From contig NZ_JAAOZC010000003.1 of assembly GCF_011761305.1 (NCBI RefSeq), positions 248,001 through 312,000 on the forward strand: a stretch of 64,000 nucleotides of DNA, given 5' to 3'. This document shows, piece after piece, positions 61,406-64,000 of this stretch. Numbering within the stretch: the stretch's first letter is position 1; each line of letters opens with the position of its first letter. Under the pieces are notes generated by a model. It had not been told where the DNA came from. It searched no databases and saw only the letters and a program-made list of their open reading frames with translations. Source of the DNA: Sphingomonas vulcanisoli. GTDB taxonomy: Bacteria; Pseudomonadota; Alphaproteobacteria; Sphingomonadales; Sphingomonadaceae. Made by a program: the position numbers and the translations under genes.

Positions 61406-63261
61406 ATCCGCAACCCCTGATCGCGGTGGTCGGCAATCCCAATGCCGGAAAGAGCGCGCTGTTCAACGCGCTGACCGGCGCGCGGCAGAAGGTCGGCAAT
61501 TATCCGGGCGTGACGGTCGAGCGGAAAACGGGGCGGATGAGCTTCGACGATGGTCGCCCGGCGGAACTGGTCGATCTGCCTGGCACGTACAGCCTCAACC
61601 CCGCCAGCCCGGACGAGGCGGTGACGCGGCAGGTGCTTATGGGGCAGCGTGAGGGCGAGCGGAAGCCGGGCGCGCTGCTGATCGTCGTCGATGCGACCAA
61701 CCTTAATAATCACCTCCGCTTTGCGCTGCAGCTGATCGGGCTTGGGCTGCCGACGGTGATCGCGCTCAACATGATCGATATGGCCGAGCGCGACGGGATT
61801 GTGATCGATCAGGCGCGGCTTTCGGCCGAGCTCGGCGTGCCGGTGGTGGCGACCGTCGCGGTGCGAAAACGCGGTCTCGACGATTTGCGCGCCGCGCTGG
61901 ATCGTGCGGTGGCCGGCGGGGGGCGACCGCTGGCGGCGGTGCTGCCGAACCCCGAGGATTTCGGCGAGGTCCAGCGCCGGGCCACCGCCATCGCGCATGC
62001 GGTGGCGCAGCAGCCGGCCAGCGCTAAGCTGACCAACGGCTTCGATCGAATCGCGCTGCATCCGGTGGCCGGGCCGATCCTGCTCGCTGTCTTGATGTTC
62101 GTGATGTTCCAGGCGGTCTTCTCGTGGAGCAAGGTCCCGGTGGACGCGCTGGCGAGCCTTCAGGCCAAGATGGCGGCGCTCGCCGTCGCCGATCTGCCGC
62201 CGAGTTTCCTGCGGTCTCTGCTTGTCGAGGGCGTCATCAACGGCGTCGGATCGGTCGTCGCCTTCCTGCCGCAGATCCTGGTGCTGTTTCTCTTCATCCT
62301 GGTCCTCGAAGCATCGGGCTATATGGTCCGCGCGGCGTTTCTGATGGATCGGATGATGGCAGGCGTGGGGCTTTCGGGCCGCGCGTTCATTCCTCTGCTA
62401 TCATCCTTTGCTTGCGCTATCCCGGGCATCATGGCGACGCGATCGATCGATGATGAGCGCGATCGTCTGACGACGATCCTGATCGCGCCCTTGATGACCT
62501 GTTCGGCGCGGCTGCCCGTCTATGCGGTGATCATCGGCGCCTTCATCCCCGTGCGCGATCTGTTGCCCGGCGTCGGCTTGCAGGGGCTGGTACTGTTCTG
62601 CCTTTATGTCTTCGGGGTCGCGGGGGCGATGCTGGCCGCGGCCGTGATCAAGCGGACCGTGGCGAAGGGCGCCAGCGGCGGTTTCCTGATCGAGATGCCG
62701 CGCTACCAGATGCCGATCTGGCGCGATGTCGCAATCGGGCTGTGGCAGCGTTCGCTGATCTTCCTCAAGCGTGCGGGCACGATCATCCTGGCGGTGACCG
62801 CGGTGCTTTGGCTGCTGACATCCTATCCGCAGGTGCCCGCGGGCAGCAGCCTCAAGCAGAGCGAATATTCGATCGCCGGGCGGATCGCGTCGGTGATCGA
62901 GCCCGTGGTGCGGCCGATCGGCTTCAACCATTCGATCACGCTGGCGCTGATTCCCGCGATGGCGGCGCGCGAGGTCGCGGTCTCGGCGCTGCAGACCACC
63001 TATTCGATCGATGCCGGCGATGATGAGAATAAGGGCGAGCAGCAATTGGTGGGCCGGCTGCGCACCGCCTGGTCGCTGCCGACCGCGCTCGCCTTCCTCG
63101 CCTGGTTCGTCTTCGCGCCGCAGTGCCTGTCGACGATCGCGGTGATCCGGCGCGAAACCAATGGCTGGAGATGGCCGCTGTTCACTTTGGGCTATTTGTT
63201 TGCGCTGGCCTGGGGCGCGGCGGGCATCACCTTCTGGACGGCGACCGCGCTGGGGCTCTGA
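61402..63261 (+). CDS. feoB: Ferrous iron transporter B
   Basis: 619 residues, a compact form compared with about 770 in E. coli. The N-terminal G-domain has G1 GNPNAGKS (11-18), G2 region GNYPGVTVE, G3 DLPG (58-61) and G4 NMID (123-126). The membrane part has two gate-type repeats (LLSSFACAIPGIMATRSIDD with the conserved Cys; LIPAMAAREVAVSALQTTYS). It imports Fe(II) across the inner membrane, driven or gated by GTP. No feoC is seen. The gene ends 32 bases before a palindromic repeat. Confidence 0.96.
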   Translation: MNPQPLIAVVGNPNAGKSALFNALTGARQKVGNYPGVTVERKTGRMSFDDGRPAELVDLPGTYSLNPASPDEAVTRQVLMGQREGERKPGALLIVVDATNLNNHLRFALQLIGLGLPTVIALNMIDMAERDGIVIDQARLSAELGVPVVATVAVRKRGLDDLRAALDRAVAGGGRPLAAVLPNPEDFGEVQRRATAIAHAVAQQPASAKLTNGFDRIALHPVAGPILLAVLMFVMFQAVFSWSKVPVDALASLQAKMAALAVADLPPSFLRSLLVEGVINGVGSVVAFLPQILVLFLFILVLEASGYMVRAAFLMDRMMAGVGLSGRAFIPLLSSFACAIPGIMATRSIDDERDRLTTILIAPLMTCSARLPVYAVIIGAFIPVRDLLPGVGLQGLVLFCLYVFGVAGAMLAAAVIKRTVAKGASGGFLIEMPRYQMPIWRDVAIGLWQRSLIFLKRAGTIILAVTAVLWLLTSYPQVPAGSSLKQSEYSIAGRIASVIEPVVRPIGFNHSITLALIPAMAAREVAVSALQTTYSIDAGDDENKGEQQLVGRLRTAWSLPTALAFLAWFVFAPQCLSTIAVIRRETNGWRWPLFTLGYLFALAWGAAGITFWTATALGL

Positions 63262-63293
63262 TCCGCGCACTTATCCCAAGCACTCTCAAATTC

Positions 63294-63349
63294 CGATCGT
63301 GTCGAGCGCAGTCGAGACACGTCCCTCGACTTCGCTCGGGACGAACGGT
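63294..63349. repeat. Palindromic intergenic repeat, family C (compact copy)
   Basis: ATCGTGTCGAGCGCAGTCGA then GACACGTCCC and CTCGACTTCGCTCGGGACGA then ACGG form a single short palindrome between feoB and ssb. It is the shortest copy, with almost no spacer between arms. Confidence 0.8.
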
Positions 63350-63382
63350 TAATGAGGGTCAGGAATCAGGAGAGCAAACGGC

Positions 63383-63901
63383 ATGGCCGGCAGCGTCAAC
63401 AAAGTCATTCTCGTCGGCAATCTCGGGCGCGATCCCGAATCGCGAACCTTCCAGAACGGCGGCAAGGTGGTGAACCTGCGGATCGCGACCAGCGAGACGT
63501 GGAAGGACCGCAGCTCGGGCGAGCGCAAGGAGCGCACCGAATGGCATAGCGTCGCCATCTTCAGTGAACCGCTGGCCAACACCGCCGAAAAATATCTGCG
63601 CAAAGGCTCAAAGGTCTACATCGAGGGATCGCTGGAAACACGGAAGTGGCAGGATCAATCGGGCAACGACAAATATAGCACCGAGGTCGTGCTGCGGCCG
63701 TTCACCGGTACACTCGTCATGCTCGACGGTCGCGGCGAGGGCGGCGGGCAGAGCAGTGGTGGTGGTGGCGGTTGGAGCGAAGAGCCCAACGACTTTGGCG
63801 GCGGCTATGGCGGTGGCGCTCGCTCGGGCGGTGCTGGTGGGGGCGGTGCCTCGCGCCCGGCGCCTTTCGACAACGACCTCGACGACGACGTGCCCTTCTG
63901 A
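63383..63901 (+). CDS. ssb: Single-stranded DNA-binding protein
   Basis: 172 residues, preceded by AGGAGA. The OB-fold spans about 1-112 ([56 protein letters not shown]). A Gly-rich linker ([20 protein letters not shown]) leads to the acidic tip DDDVPF that recruits repair and replication partners. It coats single-stranded DNA as a tetramer. Length and motifs are typical. Confidence 0.97.
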   Translation: MAGSVNKVILVGNLGRDPESRTFQNGGKVVNLRIATSETWKDRSSGERKERTEWHSVAIFSEPLANTAEKYLRKGSKVYIEGSLETRKWQDQSGNDKYSTEVVLRPFTGTLVMLDGRGEGGGQSSGGGGGWSEEPNDFGGGYGGGARSGGAGGGGASRPAPFDNDLDDDVPF

Positions 63902-63944
63902 AAGGGCATCGGCCGCGACGTGCGCAATCATTGAGCTTGGCGTC

Positions 63945-63965
63945 ACCCCGGACTTGTTCCGGGGT
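63945..63965. repeat. Short palindrome downstream of ssb
   Basis: ACCCCGGA-CTTGT-TCCGGGGT is a perfect 8-bp stem with a 5-base loop about 45 bases after ssb. It may serve as a terminator hairpin or be one unit of a common palindromic repeat; no T-run follows. Confidence 0.6.
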
Positions 63966-64000
63966 CCACCCGACAATGATTTCCGGAGATTGCGGATAGG

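Overview
The window is a GC-rich chromosomal segment of an alphaproteobacterium, most likely a sphingomonad (Sphingomonas or a close relative). The indications are MucR-type regulators, an ars operon with an aquaporin instead of an efflux pump, a pyrB plus inactive-dihydroorotase pair, TonB-dependent uptake, RcnB-like and TamA/TamB genes, and several families of short palindromic intergenic repeats of the kind common in this order. No rRNA, tRNA or CRISPR array was recognised.

Layout. 1-4.6 kb (minus strand): gatB, a GIY-YIG nuclease-like gene, a secreted protein, ruvA, an RcnB-like protein and the start of ruvB. 4.7-10.2 kb: a polysaccharide cluster (glycosyltransferase, HAD phosphatase, nucleotidyltransferase-kinase fusion, nucleotidyltransferase, flippase) that separates gatB from gatA and gatC (10.2-12.1 kb). 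12.2-14.5 kb: DUF3089 hydrolase, ruvX and a secreted protein. 14.6-16.8 kb: arsR-arsC-aqpS-arsH with two palindromic operators; arsH has an in-frame stop. 16.9-20.1 kb: pyrB, pyrC' and a Sel1/SPOR protein. 20.2-21.9 kb: serB and miaA, divergent with overlapping start codons. 22.2-28.6 kb: branched-chain amino acid genes ilvB-ilvN, ilvC and leuA, with yceI and a BLUF photoreceptor between them; leuA is preceded by a leucine-rich leader peptide and alternative hairpins.

28.8-35.2 kb: a membrane protein, then an MHS transporter, a TonB receptor and a glycerophosphodiesterase that could form an organophosphate scavenging unit. 35.4-37.6 kb: modABC. 37.7-45.1 kb: housekeeping and stress genes (haem-binding barrel, MpaB-like oxygenase, map, a CinA-type protein, a Tet-type MFS pump, GST, S9 peptidase). 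45.1-50.6 kb: two MucR paralogues flanking a SWIB protein, a Tudor-like protein and a GH130-GH13-GT4 carbohydrate operon. 50.7-58.2 kb: a Bcr/CflA pump and the outer-membrane assembly pair tamA-tamB. 58.5-59.1 kb: a gene graveyard in which an IS5-family end lies between remnants of an acyl-CoA dehydrogenase and a phosphotransferase. 59.2-61.0 kb: four small uncharacterised genes, including a membrane-tethered HTH protein and a winged-helix protein. 61.1-64 kb: feoAB with a Fur-like site, then ssb.

Most genes within a unit overlap by 1 to 4 bases (ATGA, GTGA, TTGA or TGATG), so translational coupling is the rule here. The most useful observations are the leuA leader, the nonsense codon in arsH, the polysaccharide cluster that splits gatCAB, the zinc-ligand-poor MucR pair, the graveyard locus, and the interlocked serB/miaA starts.
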